Source: Pseudomonadota bacterium (GTDB taxonomy: Bacteria > Pseudomonadota > Gammaproteobacteria > Burkholderiales > Ferrovaceae). Taken from it: a DNA stretch of 19,404 bases. The stretch is taken from positions 1 to 19,404 of the forward strand of contig JAJZHC010000008.1 of assembly GCA_021804705.1 (NCBI GenBank). The letters are read 5' to 3'. The translations under genes were made by a program, and so were the position numbers. Shown here in pieces: positions 6,456-12,866 of this stretch. How positions within the stretch are numbered: the stretch's first letter is position 1; every line of letters begins with the position of its first letter. Below the pieces are notes generated by a model. That model did no database searches. It was not told the DNA's origin and saw nothing but the letters and a program-made list of their open reading frames with translations.

Positions 6456-6794
6456 ATGAAACTGATTACAGCGGTCATCAAGCCCTTCAAGCTGGATGAG
6501 GTCAGAGAAGCGCTGTCCGAGGTCGGAATTTCTGGCCTGACCGTGACGGAGGTGAAGGGGTTTGGCCGCCAGAAAGGCCATACGGAACTGTATCGCGGCG
6601 CCGAATATGTGGTCGATTTCCTGCCCAAGGTCAAGGTCGAAGTGGTGGTGTCCGACAGCGCCGAAGAGAAGGCCATCGAAGCCATCGTACGTTCCGCGCG
6701 TACCGGCAAGATTGGCGATGGCAAGATTTTCGTGATGGATGTCAGCCAGGCGGTTCGCATCCGTACCGGTGAAACCAACGACGACGCGGTCTAG
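6456..6794 (+). CDS. PII nitrogen-regulatory signal protein (GlnB/GlnK family)
   Basis: Small trimeric sensor of 2-oxoglutarate and ATP/ADP that controls glutamine synthetase adenylylation, NtrB or AmtB. The 112-residue product is exactly family length. The conserved start MKLITAVIKPFKLDEVREAL is visible, as is the T-loop GHTELYRGAEYVVDFLP with Tyr51, the uridylylation site. The C-terminal TGKIGDGKIFV nucleotide-binding signature and RIRTGE are also present. Subtype is uncertain: Leu3 and Thr5 recall GlnK, while Asp54 and Val64 recall GlnB. No amtB is adjacent, which leans towards GlnB. The start at 6456 is set by the family N-terminus and a GGAG site. The gene is flanked by the hemN terminator and converges with purK, sharing the CTAG at 6791-6794 as stop codons on both strands. 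Confidence 0.93.
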   Translation: MKLITAVIKPFKLDEVREALSEVGISGLTVTEVKGFGRQKGHTELYRGAEYVVDFLPKVKVEVVVSDSAEEKAIEAIVRSARTGKIGDGKIFVMDVSQAVRIRTGETNDDAV

Positions 6795-7933
6795 GACTGG
6801 TCTGTTATTCCCAAAGCGGTGCGCAGCCCCATCGCTTTTTCCAGCGCCTCACTGGCGCTGTTCCCCAGCACGGTAAAGTGGCCCATTTTGCGGCCCGGTC
6901 GCGGAGCCTGTTTGCCATAGAGATGCAGCTTGGCATTGGGCTCCTGAAAAATCACCTCCCAGGGTGGAGTACCCTGGGCCCACAAGTCTCCCAGCAGATT
7001 GACCATGACTGCAGGTCGAAGCAGTTCCGGATTACCCAGCGGTAGTCCGCACAGGGTGCGCACCTGCTGTTCAAACTGGCTGGTGACGCAGGCGTCAATG
7101 GTGTAGTGGCCGCTGTTGTGGGGGCGGGGTGCCATTTCGTTGACGAGCAGGGTGTCGATGCCGGTCACGAAAAACTCCACGGCCAGCACGCCCACATAGG
7201 CCATGCGCTCTGCGATGTCCGAGGCAATTTTGCAGGCGCGCGCCGCAAGCTCCTCGCGAATCCGCGCGGGGGCGATGGTGACATCGAGGATGCCGTTCTG
7301 GTGGCGGTTTTCTGCCACGGGCCAGAGCGCAATCTGGCCATTGTCTCCACGGGCCAGCAGTACGGAAATTTCCAGGCGCAGGGGCACCAGGGTTTCAATC
7401 ACCACAGGAAGCAGGGTGGGCTGGTCATTCAGCGCCTGCAGCGCTTCCGTAGCGGATTGGACCCGAACCTGCCCCTTGCCGTCGTACCCATAGCGCGCTG
7501 TCTTGATGATGGCGGGGTACTTGATGGTCTCTATGACCTCGTGAAACGCTTCGGGGTTACGCGCCACCACAAAGGCACCTACCGGAAACCCGTTGTCCTT
7601 CAGGAAAGTTTTTTCCTGAATGCGGTCTTGTGCAATGGCCACCGCGCTGGCGGCAGGACGCACCGGGCAATGTCTGGCCAGGGCCTCAAGTGCTGCCGCA
7701 GGGGCGTTTTCAAACTCGGTGGTTACTGCGGCGCAGGTGTGCGCCAGGGCGTGCAGGGCCGCAGCATCGTCATAGGGGGCGCAGAGGTGGCGCGTGGCGA
7801 AGTGGGCGGCCGGGGCGTTGGGGTCAGGATCAAGGACTACCACGTCATAGCCCATGGTGCGGGCCGCGCTGGCAAACATGCGTCCTAACTGACCGCCACC
7901 CAGAATGCCCAGGGTGGTGTGTTGTTCACTCAT
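6791..7933 (-). CDS. purK: N5-carboxyaminoimidazole ribonucleotide synthase (PurK)
   Basis: ATP-grasp enzyme that carboxylates AIR with bicarbonate and ATP to give N5-CAIR in purine synthesis. The 380-residue product opens with LGILGGGQLGRMFASAA, the PurK nucleotide-binding start. It has TTEFENAP near residue 72 and the ATP-grasp core with KTARYGYDGKGQ. The family signature NEMAPRPHNSGHYTIDAC is near residues 266-283. E. coli PurK has 355 residues, so length is normal. It is the last gene of the trxB-arn-pur run. Its ATG overlaps the purE stop as ATGA (7930-7933), so the two are translationally coupled. Its stop shares a CTAG with the convergent PII gene, leaving no intergenic space. A 7-bp inverted repeat at 6842-6860 lies in its 3' coding end but is not followed by a U run on either strand. 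Confidence 0.95.
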   Translation of the reverse strand: MSEQHTTLGILGGGQLGRMFASAARTMGYDVVVLDPDPNAPAAHFATRHLCAPYDDAAALHALAHTCAAVTTEFENAPAAALEALARHCPVRPAASAVAIAQDRIQEKTFLKDNGFPVGAFVVARNPEAFHEVIETIKYPAIIKTARYGYDGKGQVRVQSATEALQALNDQPTLLPVVIETLVPLRLEISVLLARGDNGQIALWPVAENRHQNGILDVTIAPARIREELAARACKIASDIAERMAYVGVLAVEFFVTGIDTLLVNEMAPRPHNSGHYTIDACVTSQFEQQVRTLCGLPLGNPELLRPAVMVNLLGDLWAQGTPPWEVIFQEPNAKLHLYGKQAPRPGRKMGHFTVLGNSASEALEKAMGLRTALGITDQS

Positions 7934-8427
7934 CGTTCGGGAGGTAGGGTCATGGCTTGTACGGTGCTGACCAGCTCGGCGCGGTAATCGTCAAGCTGTT
8001 GGAGCAAGGCAGGCATCCCGCGGGCCAGCATGCTAACGGCAAAGAGGGCGGCATTGGTGGCGCCCGCTTCACCGATGGCAAAAGTGGCTACGGGAATGCC
8101 CTTGGGCATCTGAACGATGGACAGCAGCGAATCTTGTCCGGCAAGGCTGGTGCTGGGAACGGGAACCCCCAACACGGGCAGTGTGGTTTTGGCAGCCAGC
8201 ATGCCCGGCAGATGGGCGGCCCCACCGGCGCCGGCAATGATGCAGGCCAGACCGCGCGCACGGGCTTGCGCAGCGTATTCAAACATCAGGTCCGGTGTGC
8301 GGTGGGCCGAGACCACGCGGGATTCGTAGGGCACGCCAAAACGCTCCAGCATGCGGGCAGCATGTTCCATGACGCCCCAGTCGGAGTTGCTGCCCATGAC
8401 GATGCCAACTTGCGGCGTGGCACTCAT
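7930..8427 (-). CDS. purE: N5-carboxyaminoimidazole ribonucleotide mutase (PurE, class I)
   Basis: Converts N5-CAIR, the PurK product, to CAIR. The 165-residue protein carries the class I PurE motifs: MGSNSDW at 11-17, SAHRTPD with the catalytic His42 and GAGGAAHLPGM. The VPVPS...GQDSLLSIVQMPKG segment follows. E. coli PurE has 169 residues. The ATG is 6 bases downstream of the decarboxylase gene stop, so co-transcription with the arn genes is likely. The stop overlaps the purK start by ATGA. PurE usually pairs with PurK; placing the pair behind a lipid A modification cluster is unusual. The assignment is secure. Confidence 0.96.
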   Translation of the reverse strand: MSATPQVGIVMGSNSDWGVMEHAARMLERFGVPYESRVVSAHRTPDLMFEYAAQARARGLACIIAGAGGAAHLPGMLAAKTTLPVLGVPVPSTSLAGQDSLLSIVQMPKGIPVATFAIGEAGATNAALFAVSMLARGMPALLQQLDDYRAELVSTVQAMTLPPER

Positions 8428-8433
8428 GACGAA

Positions 8434-9477
8434 TCAGTCCACCAAACCGCGTGCTTCAGCGACCTGGCTGCGGTAGGAATCAAAAATGAAGCGAAGCGCA
8501 TCGGCCATGGTTACCTGGGGGGCCCATTCCAGTTCGGCCCTGGTGTTGGTGATTTTGGGAACGCGGTTTTGCACGTCCTGATAACCCTTGCCGTAATATG
8601 CTTCTGAGGAGGTTTCCACCAGCTTGACCTGCTTTGCCGTATCGCGGTACTCGGGATACTCCATGGCAAGCTTCAGCATCATCTCGGCCAGTTCCTTGAC
8701 CGAGAAGTTGTTGGCAGGGTTGCCCACGTTGTAGATCTTGCCACTGGCGATGCCGTTCTTGTTTTCGATGATTTTCATCAGGGCCGAGACGCCATCATCG
8801 ATGTAGGTGAAGGCGCGCTTTTGCGTGCCGCCGTCCACCAGCTTGATGTTTTCGCCACGCACGATGTGGCCGAAAAACTGGGTGATGACGCGTGAACTGC
8901 CTTCCTTGGGTGTATGGATGCTATCCAGCCCGGCGCCGATCCAGTTGAAGGGACGAAACAGGGTGAAGTCCAGGCCATCCTGCATGCCGTAGCCCCAGAT
9001 GACGCGGTCCATCAGCTGCTTGCTGCAGGAGTAGATCCAGCGCTGTTTTTCGATGGGGCCCAGAATGAGGTCAGACTGGTCCGGGTCGAATTCGCTGTCG
9101 CGGCACATGCCATACACTTCGGACGTGGACGGGAAGAGGATGCGCTTCTTGTACTTGACGCAGCTGCGTACGATGGGCAGGTTGGCTTCAAAATCCAGTT
9201 CAAACACGCGCAGGGGTTGCTGCACGTAGGTGGCCGGTGTGGCAATGGCCACCAGGGGCAAGACCACGTCGCATTTCTTGATGTGATATTCGATCCATTC
9301 CTTGTTGATGGTGATGTCACCTTCAAAGAAATGGAAGCGCGGGTGGTCGATCAGATCGGACACCCGTTCGCTTTGCATGTCCATGCCATAGACTTCCCAG
9401 TCGGTGGTGTTGAGAATCCGTTGACTGAGGTGATGGCCGATGAACCCGTTGACCCCGAGAATCAGAATTTTTTTCAT
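8434..9477 (-). CDS. UDP-glucuronic acid oxidative decarboxylase (free-standing ArnA C-terminal domain; UDP-4-keto-pentose synthase)
   Basis: NAD-dependent SDR-type enzyme that oxidises and decarboxylates UDP-glucuronate to UDP-4-keto-pentose, the ArnB substrate. The 347-residue protein has the Rossmann motif GVNGFIG at 8-14, Thr118-Ser119-Glu120 in FPSTSEVYG, and Tyr149 and Lys153 in IYSCSKQ. Arg305 in GYQDVQNR aligns with ArnA Arg619. The spacing of Glu120, Tyr149 and Arg305 is the same as in E. coli ArnA (Glu434, Tyr463, Arg619). ArnA is normally a fusion; here the formyltransferase is a separate upstream gene, 36 bases away. A stand-alone relative in Ralstonia is a bifunctional UDP-4-keto-pentose/UDP-xylose synthase, so some UDP-xylose may also be made. 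The start at 9477 has a GGA just upstream; a start at 9504 would add nine non-conserved residues. Confidence 0.9.
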   Translation of the reverse strand: MKKILILGVNGFIGHHLSQRILNTTDWEVYGMDMQSERVSDLIDHPRFHFFEGDITINKEWIEYHIKKCDVVLPLVAIATPATYVQQPLRVFELDFEANLPIVRSCVKYKKRILFPSTSEVYGMCRDSEFDPDQSDLILGPIEKQRWIYSCSKQLMDRVIWGYGMQDGLDFTLFRPFNWIGAGLDSIHTPKEGSSRVITQFFGHIVRGENIKLVDGGTQKRAFTYIDDGVSALMKIIENKNGIASGKIYNVGNPANNFSVKELAEMMLKLAMEYPEYRDTAKQVKLVETSSEAYYGKGYQDVQNRVPKITNTRAELEWAPQVTMADALRFIFDSYRSQVAEARGLVD

Positions 9478-9513
9478 GTGATCCAACCGCAAATAAAACG
9501 TCAATTATACCAG

Positions 9514-10398
9514 TCAGTGGGGATGCACGCCGAGAGGAAATCGGCGCCGGAATTCAGAGGCGTCCAGCGCTTGCCCCTCCAGTTCCATGGCCAGGATGTA
9601 CAGGGGGGCGCCATCCCCGCCTGTGGTGTGGGCAATGGCTTCAGGGCTTCGTTTGAGACTGGTGCGCAGGATGCGTGCGCCATGCCCTCCAAGCCGCGTG
9701 AACGCGCCGGGGTAAGGAGGCGCCACGCCGCGCACCAGATTGTGGATGGCTTGTGCAGAAAGGCTCCAGTCAATGCGGCCGTCTTCGGGGCGGCGCCCGC
9801 CATGGTAAGAACCAGCTGCGAGGTTTTGGGGAAGATGGATGGCCTGTCCGGACACCAGGGGCCCCAACGCTTTTTTCAGGGCTGTGACGCCGGCCGTCGT
9901 GACCCGTCCAAACACCTCGAAAGCCGTGTCGTCGGGCCCGATGGGCACCCGCTCCTGGGCCACGATGTCGCCCTGGTCCGGTTTGACGGTCATGGCATGC
10001 AGCGTGGCACCGGTTTCGGTTTCGCCCAGGATGACCGCCCAGTTGACGGGCACCCGCCCCCGAAATCTGGGCAGCAGCGAGCCGTGCAGGTTGTAGGCGC
10101 CATGCGCGGGGAGTGCCAGCAATGCGGCGCCCAGCATGTGGCGGTAGTAAAAGGAAAACAGGAAGTCCGGCTTGAGGTCGCGAATTTTCTGCACGATGAG
10201 CGGATCGTTGGGGTCTTCCGGTGTGATCAGTGGAATGCCGCGCGAACGGGCGAAATCGGCCACGCTTTCAAACCAGATGTTTTCCTGGGGGTTGTCCTGA
10301 TGGGTCACCACCAGGGGCACCTCCACGCCCTGTTCGAGGAGCACTTCAAGGCAGCGCACCCCGATGGTGTGGTACGCAAAAACGACGGCACGCGTCAT
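9514..10398 (-). CDS. UDP-4-amino-4-deoxy-L-arabinose formyltransferase (free-standing ArnA N-terminal domain)
   Basis: Transfers a formyl group from 10-formyl-tetrahydrofolate to UDP-L-Ara4N. The 294-residue protein starts with VVFAYHTIG, as ArnA does. It has the formyltransferase triad Asn103, His105 (NLHGSLLP) and Asp141 (PDQGDIVAQ), matching ArnA Asn102/His104/Asp140. The C-terminal OB-like part includes IHNLVRGVAPPYPGAF. The length equals the ArnA formyltransferase domain (about 300), and the last residues show no trace of a linker to the decarboxylase. Its ATG overlaps the arnC stop (ATGA at 10395-10398). Methionyl-tRNA formyltransferase is excluded by the ArnA-specific motifs and by the neighbours. 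Confidence 0.9.
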   Translation of the reverse strand: MTRAVVFAYHTIGVRCLEVLLEQGVEVPLVVTHQDNPQENIWFESVADFARSRGIPLITPEDPNDPLIVQKIRDLKPDFLFSFYYRHMLGAALLALPAHGAYNLHGSLLPRFRGRVPVNWAVILGETETGATLHAMTVKPDQGDIVAQERVPIGPDDTAFEVFGRVTTAGVTALKKALGPLVSGQAIHLPQNLAAGSYHGGRRPEDGRIDWSLSAQAIHNLVRGVAPPYPGAFTRLGGHGARILRTSLKRSPEAIAHTTGGDGAPLYILAMELEGQALDASEFRRRFPLGVHPH

Positions 10399-11360
10399 GC
10401 GTCCTGCCTGCTCTCGCGGGGCGCTTCCAGGATCGCTTCAATGAGAAAGCGGGGGCGGTCGCGCACCTGCTGGTAGATACGGCCCACATATTCGCCCAGA
10501 AGGCCGATGCCAAACAACAGGATGCTGATGAGGAAGAAGGTGATGGCAAACAGGGTGAACAGACCTTCAGCTTCGGGCCCTACCACCAGCCGGCGAATGA
10601 ACAGGTACACCACGAACAGGCCGGACAGCAGCGACAGGACCATGCCGAGCAGGGAAAACAGCTGCAGCGGGAAGACGGAAAACCCGGTCACGAGATCGAA
10701 GTTGAGGCGCACCAGGCTGTACAGGGAATATTTGGACTCACCCGCAGCCCTTTCTTCATGGCGGACCGCTACTTCGGTGGGATGCGCAGCAAAGGTATAG
10801 GCCAGCGCCGGAATGAAGGTGTTCACCTCGCGGCAGGACGCAATCGCGCGGACGATCTTGCGATCATAGGCGCGCAGCATGCAGCCCTGGTCCGTCATGT
10901 GGATGTGCGTGATGCGTTCGCGCAGCCGGTTCATCAGACGCGAGGCCCAACGGCGCCAGGCGTTGTCCTGACGATTCTGGCGCACCGTTCCCACATAATC
11001 GTGGCCGGCGTCCATGGCCGCCAGCAGTTTGCCAATTTCCTCCGGCGGGTTCTGCAGGTCGGCATCCAGCGTCACGACCCGGTTGCCGCGAGCTTGTTCG
11101 AAGCCCGCCATGATGGCCATGTGCTGCCCATAATTGCCGTTAAGCAGGATCACGCGCGTGGTATCGGGGCGCTTTTCAAACTGGCCCCGCAACAGGGACA
11201 CCGAGCGGTCGGTGCTGCCATCATTGATGAAGATGGCTTCGTAAGGGACATGCAGTGCGTCCAGCGCAGGATAGAGGCGATCAAACAGGGCTTGCAACCC
11301 CTCTTCCTCGTTGTATACCGGAATGACCACTGAAAGGCTTGGGTTGGACATGGCTATCAT
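10395..11360 (-). CDS. arnC: Undecaprenyl-phosphate 4-deoxy-4-formamido-L-arabinose transferase (ArnC)
   Basis: Family 2 glycosyltransferase at the cytoplasmic face of the inner membrane that moves Ara4-formyl-N from UDP to undecaprenyl phosphate. The 321-residue protein has SVVIPVYNEEEGL, INDGSTD and the metal-binding LDADLQNPPEEI. Its membrane tail has two hydrophobic helices, FPLQLFSLLGMVLSLLSGLF and LFAITFFLISILLFGIGLLG, then EYVGRIYQQVRDRPRF. This C-terminus is typical of ArnC and of dolichyl-phosphate-mannose-synthase-like enzymes (GtrB). The arn context decides for ArnC. The start at 11360 overlaps the arnB stop as ATGA; a second ATG three codons later at 11351 is also possible. The stop overlaps the formyltransferase start. 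Confidence 0.88.
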   Translation of the reverse strand: MIAMSNPSLSVVIPVYNEEEGLQALFDRLYPALDALHVPYEAIFINDGSTDRSVSLLRGQFEKRPDTTRVILLNGNYGQHMAIMAGFEQARGNRVVTLDADLQNPPEEIGKLLAAMDAGHDYVGTVRQNRQDNAWRRWASRLMNRLRERITHIHMTDQGCMLRAYDRKIVRAIASCREVNTFIPALAYTFAAHPTEVAVRHEERAAGESKYSLYSLVRLNFDLVTGFSVFPLQLFSLLGMVLSLLSGLFVVYLFIRRLVVGPEAEGLFTLFAITFFLISILLFGIGLLGEYVGRIYQQVRDRPRFLIEAILEAPRESRQDA

Positions 11361-12508
11361 CGTTTGGCAGCGTGAAGAACAGCGCGCAGCGTCTCACAGA
11401 CCCGATCCACGTCGGCCTCTTCCAGACCCGGATAGAGCGGCAGGGTCAGGGTGGTGCGGGCAATGTGTTCGGCATGGGGAAAATCACCCTCGCGGTAGCC
11501 CAGTTTGCGGTATTGGGTGGTGAGATGCACGGCTTCATAAGAGATGCCGGTGCCGATGCCTTCGGCCTGCAACGCATCCATGACCTGTTTGCGCGTCAGG
11601 GTCAGCTGGTCGAGCGGCAACAATGGCGCAAAGAAGTTCCAGCTATGGCCGGTATCACCGCGCGCGGGCAGCGTGCAGGGTGGGTCAGTCTGCAGTTGCT
11701 CGAAGTAGCGCGCCACCAGCTTCTGGCGCCGTGCAGTGAACTCGTCCAGGCGGGCCAGCTGCAGCAACCCCAGGCGTGCGTTGACGTCGGGCAGGTTATA
11801 TTTCCCCCCCAACACCGTGACATCGCGGGTGCCATCCGGGTTGCGCGCGATGCCATGAAAACGGAAGCGCTCGGCGAGCCGGGCTTCGGCCTCGTCGGCA
11901 AAGACCAGTGCACCACCCTCGATGGTGGTCATGTTTTTATTGGGATGAAAACTGAAGCTGGCAATGTCCCCAAAGCTGCCGATGCGCCGCCCCTGCCACT
12001 GGCTGCCGATGGCCAGCGCCGCATCTTCGATGACGCGCAGGTCGGTATCCCCGGCCAGCTCATAGAGGGCATCCATGTCCATGGGCAGCCCCGCAAAATG
12101 CGTGGGCATGAGGGCGCGCGTGCGTGGGTTGATGGCCGCCTCGGCGGCGCCCAGATCCATGTTGCGGGTGACGGGGTCCACGTCCACGAATACCGGCCGG
12201 GCCCCGGTATGGGCGATGGCATTGGCGCAGGAAAAAAAGGTCTGGGCCGGCATGATGACTTCGTCGCCCGGGCCGATGCCCGCAACGAGCAGGGCCACTT
12301 CCAGAGCGGCCGTGGCCGACGTGAATACGCGAACCGGACGACCACCGTGATATTCGGACAGGGCCTTTTCAAAGGCCAGTACCTGCGGACCCGAAGTAAT
12401 CCAGAGGGAGCGCAGGGTGTCGGCCACCGCAGCCACCATGGACTCGTCGATGGTAGGGCGGGCAAAGGGCAGAAAGGGCTTGGCCTTCCTCGAATCAGCT
12501 GCGTGCAA
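11357..12508 (-). CDS. arnB: UDP-4-amino-4-deoxy-L-arabinose aminotransferase (ArnB, DegT/DnrJ/EryC1 family)
   Basis: PLP enzyme that transfers the amino group of glutamate to UDP-4-keto-pentose to give UDP-L-Ara4N. The conserved N-terminus FLPFARP is visible. ITSGP, SSATA-like TSATAALEVAL, EDAA and FSFHPNKNMTTIEGG follow, the last with the Schiff-base lysine (Lys191 from the chosen start). YNLPDVNARLGLLQL and the C-terminal GIGTGISYEAVHL also match ArnB. There is no ATG: candidate starts are TTG at 12508 (383 residues, GGGAG nine bases upstream) and TTG at 12535 (392 residues). I chose 12508 because it has the better ribosome site and gives nearly the E. coli length of 385. Either start lies inside the end of the preceding small membrane-protein gene, so translation is probably coupled. 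Confidence 0.9.
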   Translation of the reverse strand: MHAADSRKAKPFLPFARPTIDESMVAAVADTLRSLWITSGPQVLAFEKALSEYHGGRPVRVFTSATAALEVALLVAGIGPGDEVIMPAQTFFSCANAIAHTGARPVFVDVDPVTRNMDLGAAEAAINPRTRALMPTHFAGLPMDMDALYELAGDTDLRVIEDAALAIGSQWQGRRIGSFGDIASFSFHPNKNMTTIEGGALVFADEAEARLAERFRFHGIARNPDGTRDVTVLGGKYNLPDVNARLGLLQLARLDEFTARRQKLVARYFEQLQTDPPCTLPARGDTGHSWNFFAPLLPLDQLTLTRKQVMDALQAEGIGTGISYEAVHLTTQYRKLGYREGDFPHAEHIARTTLTLPLYPGLEEADVDRVCETLRAVLHAAKR

Positions 12509-12866
12509 TGAGAAACACTCCCAGAATGATGACAAAAATGCCCGTCAGGCGCATGGCAGAAAAGGATTCTCCCAGTAACCAGTAAGCGGCCAGGGCATTG
12601 ACCACATAGCCGATGGACAGCATGGGATAGGCCATGGAAACGGGCACGCGCGAGAGGGCCAGAATCCAGACCACCACGCTGATGCCGTAGCAGAACAGGC
12701 CACCCAGGATGTGTGGCTCTGTGGCCACCTGCCAACCAATGGGAACGATGTTGCGCCACTCGAAGGCGAAATGGCCAATGGCGTTGGTGCCGGCTTTGAG
12801 CAACAGCTGTGCGACGGCGTTGAGCAAAACGCCGGTGAGGATCAAAGAAAAACTGGCCAGGCTCAT
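12495..12866 (-). CDS. EmrE/SMR-like small membrane protein, probable ArnE/ArnF-type flippase subunit
   Basis: The 123-residue product is almost wholly hydrophobic, with about four helices in the small multidrug resistance fold. The segment VPVSMAYPMLSIGYVVNALAAY matches the equivalent part of ArnE (VPVGIAYPMLS...). Such proteins are thought to flip undecaprenyl-phosphate-aminoarabinose across the inner membrane. In enteric bacteria ArnE and ArnF work as a pair; only one such gene is present here. Its ATG overlaps the arnT stop (ATGA at 12863-12866), and its 3' end overlaps the arnB start. The context, between arnT and arnB, supports the flippase role over a drug-efflux role. Family call good, exact subunit uncertain. 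Confidence 0.78.
   Translation of the reverse strand: MSLASFSLILTGVLLNAVAQLLLKAGTNAIGHFAFEWRNIVPIGWQVATEPHILGGLFCYGISVVVWILALSRVPVSMAYPMLSIGYVVNALAAYWLLGESFSAMRLTGIFVIILGVFLIARS

Noticed and set aside
6842..6860. Terminator between glnB/glnK and purK
   Set aside because: CAGCGCC-TCACT-GGCGCTG is a good stem but is not followed by a T run on either strand and lies in purK codons.
8914..10476. 520-codon plus-strand open frame
   Set aside because: It lies antisense to the decarboxylase and formyltransferase genes, which have full catalytic motifs. The frame has no recognisable domain and is a product of high GC content.
11339..12511. 390-codon plus-strand open frame
   Set aside because: It is an antisense shadow of arnB, with low-complexity Gly/Gln/His-rich content and no domain.
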